From Ruminococcus sp. (lineage in GTDB: Bacteria; Bacillota; Clostridia; Lachnospirales; Lachnospiraceae): a DNA stretch of 23,802 bases. The notes under the pieces were generated by a model, which was not told where the DNA came from, made no database searches, and saw only the letters and a program-made list of their open reading frames with translations. Both the position numbers and the translations under genes were made by a program. Below, piece after piece: positions 1 to 7,143 of this stretch. Each line of letters starts with the position of its first letter. Within the stretch, counting starts at the first letter, position 1. The DNA lies in assembly GCA_020024635.1 (NCBI GenBank), contig JAHHTL010000036.1, forward strand, positions 1 through 23,802, read 5' to 3'.

Positions 1-16
1 CAACAGCAACTCATTT

Positions 17-45
17 AATATATCATGTCGAGTTTCATTTGTCAA
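17..45 (-). promoter_or_regulatory. Strong sigma-A promoter P1 pointing out of the left edge
   Basis: Reading the minus strand, TTGACA (45-40) is followed after exactly 17 nt by TATATT (22-17). An A-rich stretch lies just upstream of the -35 (about 46-65), resembling an UP element. The start site would fall near position 10, so the transcript leaves the window. Consensus -35, ideal spacing and A-tract are typical of rRNA, tRNA or other highly expressed operons in Clostridia. The gene served is not in the window, so its identity is inference. Confidence 0.7.
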
Positions 46-153
46 GAACTTTTTTATTTTTCTTTGTTATGATTTTTCATCTTCCTTCTCGAAGTCGATT
101 GCTTCCGCATCCTTCCATGAAGTGTTTTTGATGTGTCGTTCACAACAGAACCT

Positions 154-182
154 ATCTTATCATGCATTTTTTAAATTGTCAA
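154..182 (-). promoter_or_regulatory. Second tandem sigma-A promoter P2 pointing left
   Basis: On the minus strand TTGACA (182-177) is separated by 17 nt from TAAGAT (159-154), a weaker -10 matching 4 of 6 positions. It lies 137 nt upstream of P1 in the same orientation. Tandem promoters of this kind are common ahead of rRNA operons, which supports that reading of the left edge. It could alternatively be chance in an AT-rich spacer. Confidence 0.45.
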
Positions 183-248
183 TAATTTTCTTGTTTTTTA
201 TTTTATTTATACAATTTCGACAATTCATCTTCTCACACTACTTCTTTT

Positions 249-383
249 CTATATACATATTGTACACTTGTGAACCACCCATTGTCTAAAGCCAATGGGC
301 TTCCTGCTTCGCAGACCTCGTAACCTACTATCTCCACAGACGTTAATTCGAGCAGTCCCTGCCATTCCATTTTGCCTTACACT
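249..383 (-). pseudogene. Decayed C-terminal fragment of a TnpB-like IS200/IS605 protein
   Basis: A 44-codon open stretch bounded by in-frame stops (384-386 and 249-251) reads through GMAGTARINVCGD and ends with KPIGFRQWVVHK. The INxCGD pattern close to the carboxyl end resembles the C-termini of TnpB (OrfB) proteins of IS200/IS605 elements. There is no start codon context and no RuvC or zinc-finger region upstream, and the neighbouring sequence is interrupted by stops. This would be only the 3' tail of a dead insertion sequence. The assignment rests on motif memory and on the hairpin that overlaps the tail; a chance open stretch is the alternative. Confidence 0.45.
278..299. repeat. Imperfect palindrome, possible IS200/IS605 right-end hairpin
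   Basis: CCCATTGTC (278-286) and GCCAATGGG (291-299) form a 9-bp stem with one mismatch and a TAAA loop. A second small hairpin, CTGC-TTC-GCAG, follows at 305-315. IS200/IS605 elements end in subterminal imperfect palindromes near the 3' end of tnpB, and this one overlaps the tail of the TnpB-like fragment. It is probably a relic of the element's end. Confidence 0.4.
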
Positions 384-547
384 CTAACTGATATGTCGTA
401 TAACTTTTTATCAGATTTCAACCTGTAACTATAAAATTTATTCCTCTTCTTTACTTTCTAGATTATTTATGCTACTCTATTTTTCGTGAGGAAAATGAAG
501 CTATGAGTAAATTATTAATACATTATAACTATATATCATTAAACTTG

Positions 548-582
548 AAACAGGACAGATAATTTTATTATCTGTCCTGTTT
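548..582. terminator. Perfect 15-bp stem-loop upstream of yitT
   Basis: AAACAGGACAGATAA (548-562) pairs perfectly with 568-582 around a 5-nt loop. The following sequence on the plus strand (TTTGCTTTATTCC) is only moderately U-rich, so termination efficiency is uncertain. It could end a lost upstream transcript or act as an attenuator or insulator ahead of yitT. No gene ends immediately upstream within the window. Confidence 0.5.
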
Positions 583-643
583 GCTTTATTCCTTTACTAT
601 ACTACAAAACTACAAAACTTACATTTTATTAAAAGGAGCTTTT

Positions 644-1507
644 ATGAACGAATCAAAACTAAAAACCTTATTTTTTGTTCTATTAGGAAATACCATCAAT
701 GCTTTGGCGATCACAATGTTTGTTGTTCCCTCTGGAATGATTACTGGTGGTACTCCCGGTCTTGCTTTGTCTTTTAATCACTACTTACACATTCCTATTT
801 CTATGTTTGTACTGATTTTTAACGTTTCCATGTTTATTTTAGGAGCCCTTATCTTAGGAAAACGCTTTGCCATGACAACCTTAGTCAGTACTTTTTTTTA
901 TCCGGTCATTCTTGGTGTTTTTGAAAACATTCCTGCATTTTCTCATGTTACAGATGACAAAATGCTTTCCACAATCTGTGGCGGTATTATGATTGGTTTT
1001 TCCATCGGTCTTGTTATTCGCTCTGGCGCTTCTACTGGCGGTATGGATATTCCCCCACTTATTTTGAATAAGAAATTTGGACTTCCTGTTTCTAAAACCC
1101 TTTATCTTTTTGACTCGATCATTTTGCTTTTACAAATGTTTTTCTCAGATGTTGAAAATGTAATTTATGGAATCGTTCTCGTTATGACCTATTCTATTAT
1201 TTTGGATAAAGTACTTCTTATGGGTACCTCTCAGACCCAAGTTAAAATTATCAGCAAATGTTACAAAGAAATCAATCTTGCAATTCAGACAGAACTCGAT
1301 CGTGGTTCAACATTGATTCGAGCAAATACCGGTTATCTTGGTGTGGATCAGCCTGTTATTTTGTCCATCATCTCAAACCGCGAACTTAATAAACTAAATT
1401 CTCTAGTAATGAGTATCGATCCAGAAGCATTTATAATCATTAGCCACGTAAACGAAGTAAAAGGTCGTGGTTTTACCCTGCAAAAATCAAAAAAGATTTT
1501 AAAATAA
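644..1507 (+). CDS. YitT family membrane protein (DUF161/DUF2179)
   Basis: The product is 287 aa. The N-terminal two thirds is a hydrophobic bundle of about five membrane segments with glycine-rich repeats such as SGMITGGTPG and RSGASTGGMDIP, the pattern of the duplicated YitT membrane region. The last 80 residues are soluble, start after the final membrane segment and fit DUF2179, a ferredoxin-like cytosolic domain (IISxCYKEINLAIQ, ending in HVNEVKGRGFT). The family is widespread in Firmicutes and its transport substrate is not established. ATG 644 is preferred because AAAAGGAG lies 7 nt upstream; an upstream TTG at 581 sits inside the stem-loop and has no ribosome binding site. The gene is monocistronic, facing radA across a shared terminator. 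Confidence 0.9.
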   Translation: MNESKLKTLFFVLLGNTINALAITMFVVPSGMITGGTPGLALSFNHYLHIPISMFVLIFNVSMFILGALILGKRFAMTTLVSTFFYPVILGVFENIPAFSHVTDDKMLSTICGGIMIGFSIGLVIRSGASTGGMDIPPLILNKKFGLPVSKTLYLFDSIILLLQMFFSDVENVIYGIVLVMTYSIILDKVLLMGTSQTQVKIISKCYKEINLAIQTELDRGSTLIRANTGYLGVDQPVILSIISNRELNKLNSLVMSIDPEAFIIISHVNEVKGRGFTLQKSKKILK

Positions 1508-1537
1508 GGTGGCTGTTAAACAGCACCTTATTTTTTT
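1502..1537. terminator. Bidirectional terminator between yitT and radA
   Basis: AATAAGGTG-GCTGTT and AACAGCACCTTATT form a stem with a single bulged G, followed on the plus strand by seven T residues (1531-1537). It overlaps the stop codons of both convergent genes. The A-rich left flank gives a U-tract in the opposite direction as well. Confidence 0.8.
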
Positions 1538-2888
1538 ACATAAGGTTCATCACATCATTCATGTTCCTTACTCCATATATTTTAATTCCCTTGATATCTT
1601 TTACCATTTCCTTAGAAACTTCCGGAAGAATGCACGATTCAAATCCTAATTTCTTCGCTTCTGATACCCGCTGTTCAGGCATACTTACCGCACGTATTTC
1701 ACCGCTTAATCCAACTTCCCCAAACACAACTGTTTTTTCATCTACCGCACGATTCTTATAACTAGAAATGATAGCAACCACAATTCCAAGATCAATTGCA
1801 GGTTCATTCATTTTAATCCCACCTGCAATATTGACATATGCATCATACTCTGAAAGTGGAAGTCCAATCCGTTTTTCTAACACTGCCATAAGTAAGTTAA
1901 CTCGATTGTAATCTGTCCCTGCTGCCGTTCTTCTTGGCATACCAAATCCACTTTTGCATATCAGCGCTTGTATTTCAATTAAAATCGGTCTCGTTCCTTC
2001 CATCGAACACGCCACTACAGATCCAGATGCATTGTGTGGTTTTCCGCTTAACATATACTCTGACGGATTCTCCACTTCCACAAGTCCAGTTTGTCGCATT
2101 TCAAATACTCCGATCTCATTTGTGGAACCAAATCGATTTTTTACTCCTCTCAAAAGTCGATAAGAAGCATGTCGGTCTCCTTCAAAATAGAGTACTGTAT
2201 CTACCATATGTTCCAACACTCTTGGACCGGCCACTGTACCTTCTTTTGTAACATGACCTACTATGAAGATCGATATTCCTAACCCTTTCGCCAGCTGCAT
2301 AAAAACATTTGTTGATTCTCGAACTTGAGATACACTTCCCGGTGCAGAAGATACGTCTTCACTAAACATCGTTTGAATAGAATCTATTACTACAAATCTA
2401 GGACGTTGCCTTTCAATTACCGCGCGAATTGTTTCTAAATTTGTTTCACAAAAAAGTTTTAATTGGTCTGTAAATGTTCCCATGCGATTGGCTCGCAGTT
2501 TAATCTGTGACAAAGACTCTTCGCCCGAAATATAGAGAACCGTTTCTTTTCTCGATAGATTCTGACAAACTTGTAATAAAAGTGTAGATTTTCCAATTCC
2601 AGGATCTCCACCTACGAGCACCAATGACCCCGGAACAATCCCACCTCCTAGTACACGATCTAGTTCTTTAATATCCGTTTGAATTCTTGTATGATCATCC
2701 GCCTCTACTTCAGTCAAAGAAACAATATCTGCCACTTTTCGGTTACTTACCGTACTGCTTCTTGTTACTGAAACCGGTTCTTCTACAAATGTATTCCACT
2801 CTTTACACGCTGGACATTGTCCCTGCCATTTTGATGACTCGTACCCGCAATTTTGACAGTAATACACATTTTTTTTATTTTTCGCCAT
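1536..2888 (-). CDS. radA: DNA repair protein RadA/Sms
   Basis: RadA is a RecA-like ATPase and branch-migration helicase that acts with RecA in recombinational repair and transformation. The 450-aa product has the complete family layout: an N-terminal zinc finger CxNC...CPAC (residues 11-28), Walker A GDPGIGKST near residue 94, the Walker B region VVIDSIQTMFS, the RadA-specific KNRFG motif near 250, and a C-terminal Lon-protease-like domain (AGGIKMNEPAIDLGIV). I place the start at MAKNKK (2888) because GGGGAT precedes it at good spacing and known RadA proteins begin there; an ATG at 2900 would add four residues with a weaker ribosome site. In Bacillus radA follows clpC in one operon; here a 137-aa gene and a terminator lie between them. 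No disA follows. Confidence 0.96.
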   Translation of the reverse strand: MAKNKKNVYYCQNCGYESSKWQGQCPACKEWNTFVEEPVSVTRSSTVSNRKVADIVSLTEVEADDHTRIQTDIKELDRVLGGGIVPGSLVLVGGDPGIGKSTLLLQVCQNLSRKETVLYISGEESLSQIKLRANRMGTFTDQLKLFCETNLETIRAVIERQRPRFVVIDSIQTMFSEDVSSAPGSVSQVRESTNVFMQLAKGLGISIFIVGHVTKEGTVAGPRVLEHMVDTVLYFEGDRHASYRLLRGVKNRFGSTNEIGVFEMRQTGLVEVENPSEYMLSGKPHNASGSVVACSMEGTRPILIEIQALICKSGFGMPRRTAAGTDYNRVNLLMAVLEKRIGLPLSEYDAYVNIAGGIKMNEPAIDLGIVVAIISSYKNRAVDEKTVVFGEVGLSGEIRAVSMPEQRVSEAKKLGFESCILPEVSKEMVKDIKGIKIYGVRNMNDVMNLM

Positions 2889-2950
2889 AGTTATCCCCAT
2901 TCTGCTCTGAAGTTTTCAACCTAACTGTTATTCCCCTACTATACAATTGA

Positions 2951-2977
2951 AAAAGAGGCGGTTTCGCTACCGCCCCC
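2951..2977 (-). terminator. Rho-independent terminator after the clpC unit
   Basis: On the minus strand GGCGGT-AGCGAA-ACCGCC (2974-2957) is followed by CTCTTTTTC. The GC-rich 6-bp stem and U-tract lie 33 nt beyond the stop of the 137-aa gene, separating the clpC transcript from radA. Confidence 0.8.
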
Positions 2978-3009
2978 TTACTTTCTATTATTTTTGTACA
3001 AAGAGTACC

Positions 3010-3423
3010 TTAGCATTTTTCAACTTCTACTACCACACAATCTTCTAATCCAAGTTCTACGCTTACGCTTAACTTTCCACTTAAATTTGTAGACATATTC
3101 CCTGCTGATACTCCATTAAGGCGTACCTCGTATTCTTTTTCCGGCTCAAGTTCCAGAGTAAACTGCACGTCTTCTGGTGCTGATACTTTAAATTCTACCT
3201 TTGTATCTGTTACCTTAAAATTCTCCACTGCGCTTCCCGGAACAGACTCATATACAAATAGTCCATTCTTTTCTAACTTTGTAATTTCGTGAAATGTCTT
3301 AACTTTATAAATATCACCATCAAATTCAAAATTATCAAGTTTTGTTTTCGAACTTAACGAATAATCCCCAAAGCTAAGTGTTCCATCTTGTTCTGTGCGT
3401 AATAATTCTTTCACTATTGCCAT
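3010..3423 (-). CDS. Conserved hypothetical protein between clpC and radA
   Basis: The product is a 137-aa acidic protein with no signal peptide or membrane segment. The sequence alternates short hydrophobic and polar stretches, predicting a mostly beta-strand fold; the second half (VKFKVSAP-type strands, then LELEPEKEYEVRLNG) resembles a small beta-sandwich. I recall similar proteins in Lachnospiraceae annotated as endosialidase, but there is no glycosidase motif I can point to and I do not transfer that function. The start is well supported by AGGAGGAG 7 nt upstream of the ATG. It lies 80 nt downstream of clpC and ahead of a strong terminator; a TATAAT at 3483-3478 could give it its own promoter, although no good -35 is visible. 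Function unknown. Confidence 0.8.
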   Translation of the reverse strand: MAIVKELLRTEQDGTLSFGDYSLSSKTKLDNFEFDGDIYKVKTFHEITKLEKNGLFVYESVPGSAVENFKVTDTKVEFKVSAPEDVQFTLELEPEKEYEVRLNGVSAGNMSTNLSGKLSVSVELGLEDCVVVEVEKC

Positions 3424-3503
3424 TCTATGCTCCTCCTAAGTATTTCAGATTATTTTATCCGAAGTTAATGTGGTTTTATTATATAATACTTCCTGTTGAT
3501 TTT

Positions 3504-5948
3504 CTACCGATTTGTAATCTTTGTGTAAAATTTAATTTCTTTTTTCGATAATCCTGCTTCGATTACATCCCCTTCTTTTATCTCTCCATTTAATATTGCT
3601 TCTGCAAGCTTATCTTCTAATTCTTTTTGTAGCGCTCTTCTTAAAGGTCTGGCGCCATATTTGGCATCTGTTCCCTTTTCGACAATATACTTTTTCGCTG
3701 AATCTCGCAATGTGAGCGTGATATTCATCTGCTCTTTTATTCGTTTTGTAAATACATTGCATAAAATACTCACAATCTGCTTCATATTAGCTGCATTTAA
3801 CGCATGGAATACAATAATCTCATCAATTCTGTTGAGAAATTCTGGTCGAAAGGTCTGTTTCACTTCATCCATAACATTTTGTTTCATTCTTTTGTAATCG
3901 TCAGACGGCGTTTCTTTTGTTGCAAATCCTAATTTTTTGGGATCTACAATTGATTGCGCACCTGCATTGGACGTCATAATAATAACTGTATTACAAAAAT
4001 CTACTTTTCTTCCCTGAGAGTCTGTAATATGTCCATCATCTAGCACTTGCAAAAGGATATTAAATACATCTGGATGCGCTTTTTCTATCTCATCAAACAA
4101 AAGCACCGAATACGGATGGGTCCGCACTTGATCACTTAATTGCCCTCCTTCTTCATGACCAACATACCCTGGAGGAGCCCCTATCATCTTAGAAACCGAA
4201 TGCTTTTCCATATATTCCGACATATCTACTCGAATCATTGCCTCTTCATTTCCAAACAATGCTTCTGCCAACGCCTTTGAAAGCTCTGTCTTTCCCACCC
4301 CAGTAGGGCCAAGGAACAAAAAGGAGCCGATTGGTCTTTTGGGATCTTTTAAGCCGACTCTTCCACGTTTCACTGCACGGGCAACCGCACTGATTGCTTC
4401 TTCTTGACCTACTACTCTTTTGCGTAAAATTTGCTCTAATTTCTTTAAACGCTCTGTTTCACTTTCCGCAAGTTTTTGAACTGGGATTTTGGTCCATGCA
4501 GAAACCACTTCTGCAATCTCATTTTCACCAATCACAGGATGCTTTGATTCCGATTTTCTTTGGAATCTTTTTCGAAGCTCGCTTTGTTTCTTTTCTACGC
4601 TCTTTTGTTCCTCATGAAGCATAGAAGCTTTTTGATAATCATTGAAACGAATTGCTTCTTCTTTTTCATAGACAAGTTTTTTCCAGTCCGCTTCCAGTTT
4701 TTTTAGATTTTCTGGTGTCTTATATTCCTTCATACTTGCTTTGGAGCAAGCTTCATCCAAAACATCAATTGCTTTGTCTGGTAAATTCCGATCTGTAATA
4801 TATCGCTTTGACAATTTAACAGCGCAGGAAAGGGCCTCTTTCGTAATCTCTACTTTGTGATGCTTTTCATATTTATCTACGATCCCTTCCAATATGCGCA
4901 TGCATTGTTCTTCTGTAGGTTCTTCTACTGTAATTGGTTGAAATCTTCGTTCAAAAGCCGCGTCTTTTTCAATATGTTTTCGATATTCCGCAATAGTCGT
5001 GGCTCCAATCAATTGTATCTGACCACGTGCAAGTGCTGGTTTTAAAATACTAGAAGCGTCGATCGCTCCCTCTGCTCCACCGGCTCCAATGATGGTATGA
5101 AGTTCATCTAAAAAAAGAATCACATTTCCTTCTTCTTTTACTTCTTCCAATAATCCTTTCATACGTTCTTCAAATTCACCACGGTATTTTGACCCTGCGA
5201 TCAGCAATGCCAAATCTAAACTATAGATTTTCTTTTCTTTCATGTTGGCTGGCACAACTCCACTTGCGATCCTTTGCGCCATTCCCTCTATAATCGCAGT
5301 TTTTCCCACTCCTGGTTCTCCAACAAGACAAGGATTATTCTTGGTACGTCTACTTAAAATCTGCATCAAGCGAACAATCTCTTCATCCCTTCCAACTATC
5401 GGATCCATCTCACCTAATCTTGCTTGCTCCGTAAGATCGGTACAATATTGTTCTAATGAACGAGCTCTACCATGTGCACTTTCCTTAATAGACTCTTGGT
5501 ATTCTTTTACGTCCATCCCAGATGCAGTTACAATATCTGAAATGACTTTTTGTAAATTGATATTTAAAGTAATAAGAATCCTTGTTGCCACACAATCTAA
5601 ATCATGTAGCATGGCAAGGAGTAAGTGCTCTGTCCCTATGGACTTTAGTTCAAGACGTTCTGCTTCGATGGCACTATTTTCTAGAAGTGAAAGCAAGCGT
5701 GGACTTTGCTTTGGCGTTTCTATTACTCTTTCCTCTAAGGCTGGGGCAACAAGTTCTTCTATCAATTTTTGTATTTGTTCGTCTTCCACCCCATTTTCAG
5801 CAAGAATCTGGCCTGCTACACCAGTATACTCTTTCCTAAGTGCCAGAAGAAGATGCTCCGTCCCTATATAGGGATGTTTCATTCTTTTTGCCATGGTTCC
5901 CGCATATTTTATAACGCGTTCTGCCTGTTTTGTGTATTTGTTCAGCAT
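3504..5948 (-). CDS. clpC: ATP-dependent Clp protease ATP-binding subunit ClpC
   Basis: ClpC is a Hsp100/AAA+ unfoldase that feeds proteins to ClpP for quality control and regulated proteolysis. The 814-aa product has two N-terminal Clp_N repeats (both with IGTEHLLLA, near residues 28 and 104), a first AAA+ module (Walker A GEPGVGKT at 210-217, Walker B FLDELHT), a central UVR/coiled-coil segment near 430 (EEAIRFNDYQKASMLHEEQ) typical of ClpC rather than ClpB, a second AAA+ module (GPTGVGKTE, LLFDEIEKAHPDVF) and the C-terminal D2-small domain. The ATG follows GGAGGAATAT. Upstream by 40 nt is a GntR-type regulator, probably cotranscribed. The ctsR, mcsA and mcsB genes that precede clpC in Bacillus are absent here. 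Confidence 0.96.
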   Translation of the reverse strand: MLNKYTKQAERVIKYAGTMAKRMKHPYIGTEHLLLALRKEYTGVAGQILAENGVEDEQIQKLIEELVAPALEERVIETPKQSPRLLSLLENSAIEAERLELKSIGTEHLLLAMLHDLDCVATRILITLNINLQKVISDIVTASGMDVKEYQESIKESAHGRARSLEQYCTDLTEQARLGEMDPIVGRDEEIVRLMQILSRRTKNNPCLVGEPGVGKTAIIEGMAQRIASGVVPANMKEKKIYSLDLALLIAGSKYRGEFEERMKGLLEEVKEEGNVILFLDELHTIIGAGGAEGAIDASSILKPALARGQIQLIGATTIAEYRKHIEKDAAFERRFQPITVEEPTEEQCMRILEGIVDKYEKHHKVEITKEALSCAVKLSKRYITDRNLPDKAIDVLDEACSKASMKEYKTPENLKKLEADWKKLVYEKEEAIRFNDYQKASMLHEEQKSVEKKQSELRKRFQRKSESKHPVIGENEIAEVVSAWTKIPVQKLAESETERLKKLEQILRKRVVGQEEAISAVARAVKRGRVGLKDPKRPIGSFLFLGPTGVGKTELSKALAEALFGNEEAMIRVDMSEYMEKHSVSKMIGAPPGYVGHEEGGQLSDQVRTHPYSVLLFDEIEKAHPDVFNILLQVLDDGHITDSQGRKVDFCNTVIIMTSNAGAQSIVDPKKLGFATKETPSDDYKRMKQNVMDEVKQTFRPEFLNRIDEIIVFHALNAANMKQIVSILCNVFTKRIKEQMNITLTLRDSAKKYIVEKGTDAKYGARPLRRALQKELEDKLAEAILNGEIKEGDVIEAGLSKKEIKFYTKITNR

Positions 5949-5988
5949 ATATTCCTCCTGATCATTCTGTGATTTTTATTTTCTACTT

Positions 5989-6357
5989 TTAAATATATTC
6001 ATCAAATATCTCATCTACAAGACCATGTACCTCTTCTCGTGAAATGCTCTTGCAGCATCCGGTTGCAAGTAATATTTTTAGCTTCTCTTTCATATCTTCT
6101 AAAGCTCTTATCTTATCAATATCCAGCTGGATTACCGCACCTTTTCTGCGATCTAGTTGAATAAACCCTTCTTGCTTCAATACGGCATATGCCTTATTCA
6201 CAGTATGCATATTAACCCCGATCATATCTGCCATCTGGCGAACAGATGGAAGGGATTCTCCCTCATGAAGCATGGACGTGGCAATTCCCATAATGATTTG
6301 ATTTCTAAGTTGAATATAGATTGCTTCATCACTATTAAAGTCAACTTCAATCAACAT
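5989..6357 (-). CDS. GntR family (YtrA-type) transcriptional regulator
   Basis: The product is a 122-aa DNA-binding protein made of an N-terminal winged helix (about residues 10-75, with IYIQLRNQI, LPSVRQMADMIGVNMHTVNKAY and a wing LDRRKGAVI) and a short C-terminal helical tail of about 45 residues. The very short effector region is characteristic of the YtrA subfamily of GntR regulators. The start is placed at MLIEVDFNSD because family members begin there and AAAGGTGGGTG precedes it; an earlier in-frame ATG would add 16 residues without support. It is 40 nt from clpC on the same strand, so it may control its own operon including clpC. The effector is unknown. Confidence 0.9.
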   Translation of the reverse strand: MLIEVDFNSDEAIYIQLRNQIIMGIATSMLHEGESLPSVRQMADMIGVNMHTVNKAYAVLKQEGFIQLDRRKGAVIQLDIDKIRALEDMKEKLKILLATGCCKSISREEVHGLVDEIFDEYI

Positions 6358-6436
6358 CCTATCACCCACCTTTATCTTTTGTCTGTTATATTTATGGTAG
6401 CACATCTAGATTGTCTTTTTCAAGTAATTCTCCCTA

Positions 6437-7021
6437 TTATTTTAATCCGTTTAGAAGGTATTGGTAATCGTTCTCAAACCGTTCTAAAAGATCATAATTC
6501 CCATCGTGAAGACTCCAATCAAAAATCAATCCTCGTAAAAAGCGAAGGCAATATTGGGTGATTTCCTGTGGATCAAGTTCTTTTTTCATCACTGCTTCCT
6601 GGAAACATTCTTCTAAAATACAAGTAAGTGTTTTGTAATAAAGTCTCTGTGGTTCAAACGCTGAAACTGATGATTCTTCTATTACCAGTTTATAGTAAAC
6701 CTTGATTAAAATACCTATTTCCTTTGCAACATATTCGATATAACTTTTTAAGATTATATGTAACTTTTCTTCTGGTTTTTTTCGTTTACACAATTCTTTG
6801 AAATCTTCATTGATCAATTTATCCATCTGATAATATGCCTCTACCGCAAGATCTTCTTTCGAATGAAAATGGTGATAAAAGGATCCGATTGAAATTCCTG
6901 CATAGGAACATATTTCTCGTATTGTAATTTTTTCGTATTCTTTTTCTTTGGATAAATGAAGAATCGCATCTAGTAAAGCTTCTTTCGTTGCTGCTGTACA
7001 TTTGTATTCTCGTTTTTCCAT
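6437..7021 (-). CDS. TetR/AcrR family transcriptional regulator
   Basis: The product is 194 aa with an N-terminal helix-turn-helix (about residues 30-60: ITIREICSYAGISIGSFYHHF), the canonical TetR signature, followed by an all-helical ligand-binding and dimerisation domain that matches nothing specific. GGAAGGAAGG precedes the ATG. It is transcribed divergently from degV; the spacer holds a perfect palindrome just downstream of the degV start site, so it most likely represses degV and perhaps itself. DegV proteins bind fatty acids, so a lipid-related ligand is conceivable, but that is inference. Confidence 0.92.
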   Translation of the reverse strand: MEKREYKCTAATKEALLDAILHLSKEKEYEKITIREICSYAGISIGSFYHHFHSKEDLAVEAYYQMDKLINEDFKELCKRKKPEEKLHIILKSYIEYVAKEIGILIKVYYKLVIEESSVSAFEPQRLYYKTLTCILEECFQEAVMKKELDPQEITQYCLRFLRGLIFDWSLHDGNYDLLERFENDYQYLLNGLK

Positions 7022-7055
7022 TCAAATTTCCTTCCTTCCATTTTTCTTCTTAAGT

Positions 7056-7084
7056 ATTATACACATTTTCTTCTTGACCAACAA
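7056..7084 (-). promoter_or_regulatory. Promoter of the tetR gene
   Basis: On the minus strand TTGTTG (7084-7079) is followed after 17 nt by a perfect TATAAT (7061-7056), about 35 nt ahead of the tetR start codon. Its -35 overlaps the -35 of the divergent degV promoter, so polymerase occupancy should be mutually exclusive. Confidence 0.65.
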
Positions 7085-7102
7085 GGTGAAAAATGATAGT
7101 AT
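7074..7102 (+). promoter_or_regulatory. Promoter of degV
   Basis: TTGACC (7074-7079), a 17-nt spacer and TAGTAT (7097-7102) make a good sigma-A promoter with a predicted start near 7109. The start lies directly in front of the palindrome at 7113-7127. Confidence 0.75.
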
Positions 7103-7112
7103 ACTCTAAAAA

Positions 7113-7127
7113 TAGAACAATGTTCTA
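7113..7127. promoter_or_regulatory. Probable TetR-family operator
   Basis: TAGAACA-A-TGTTCTA is a perfect 15-nt palindrome with 7-nt arms. It begins about 4 nt after the predicted degV start site and ends 16 nt before the degV start codon. Position and symmetry fit an operator for the divergently encoded TetR regulator, acting by blocking initiation or early elongation. Confidence 0.65.
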
Positions 7128-7143
7128 ATTTAGGAGGAATACT

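Noticed and set aside
487..562. Short plus-strand ORFs (up to 19 codons) ahead of yitT
   Set aside because: Too short, in AT-rich DNA, ending in the hairpin, and with poor ribosome sites.
581..643. Upstream TTG start extending yitT by 21 codons
   Set aside because: It starts inside a perfect stem-loop and has no ribosome site, while ATG 644 follows AAAAGGAG.
5242..5871. Long plus-strand open frame opposite clpC
   Set aside because: It is antisense to the conserved Clp_N and first AAA+ regions, shows no family motif and has no ribosome site.
6358..6436. Promoter between tetR and gntR (TTGAAA, 18 nt, TGCTACCAT)
   Set aside because: Plausible extended -10 but a poor hexamer; not strong enough to list as a feature.
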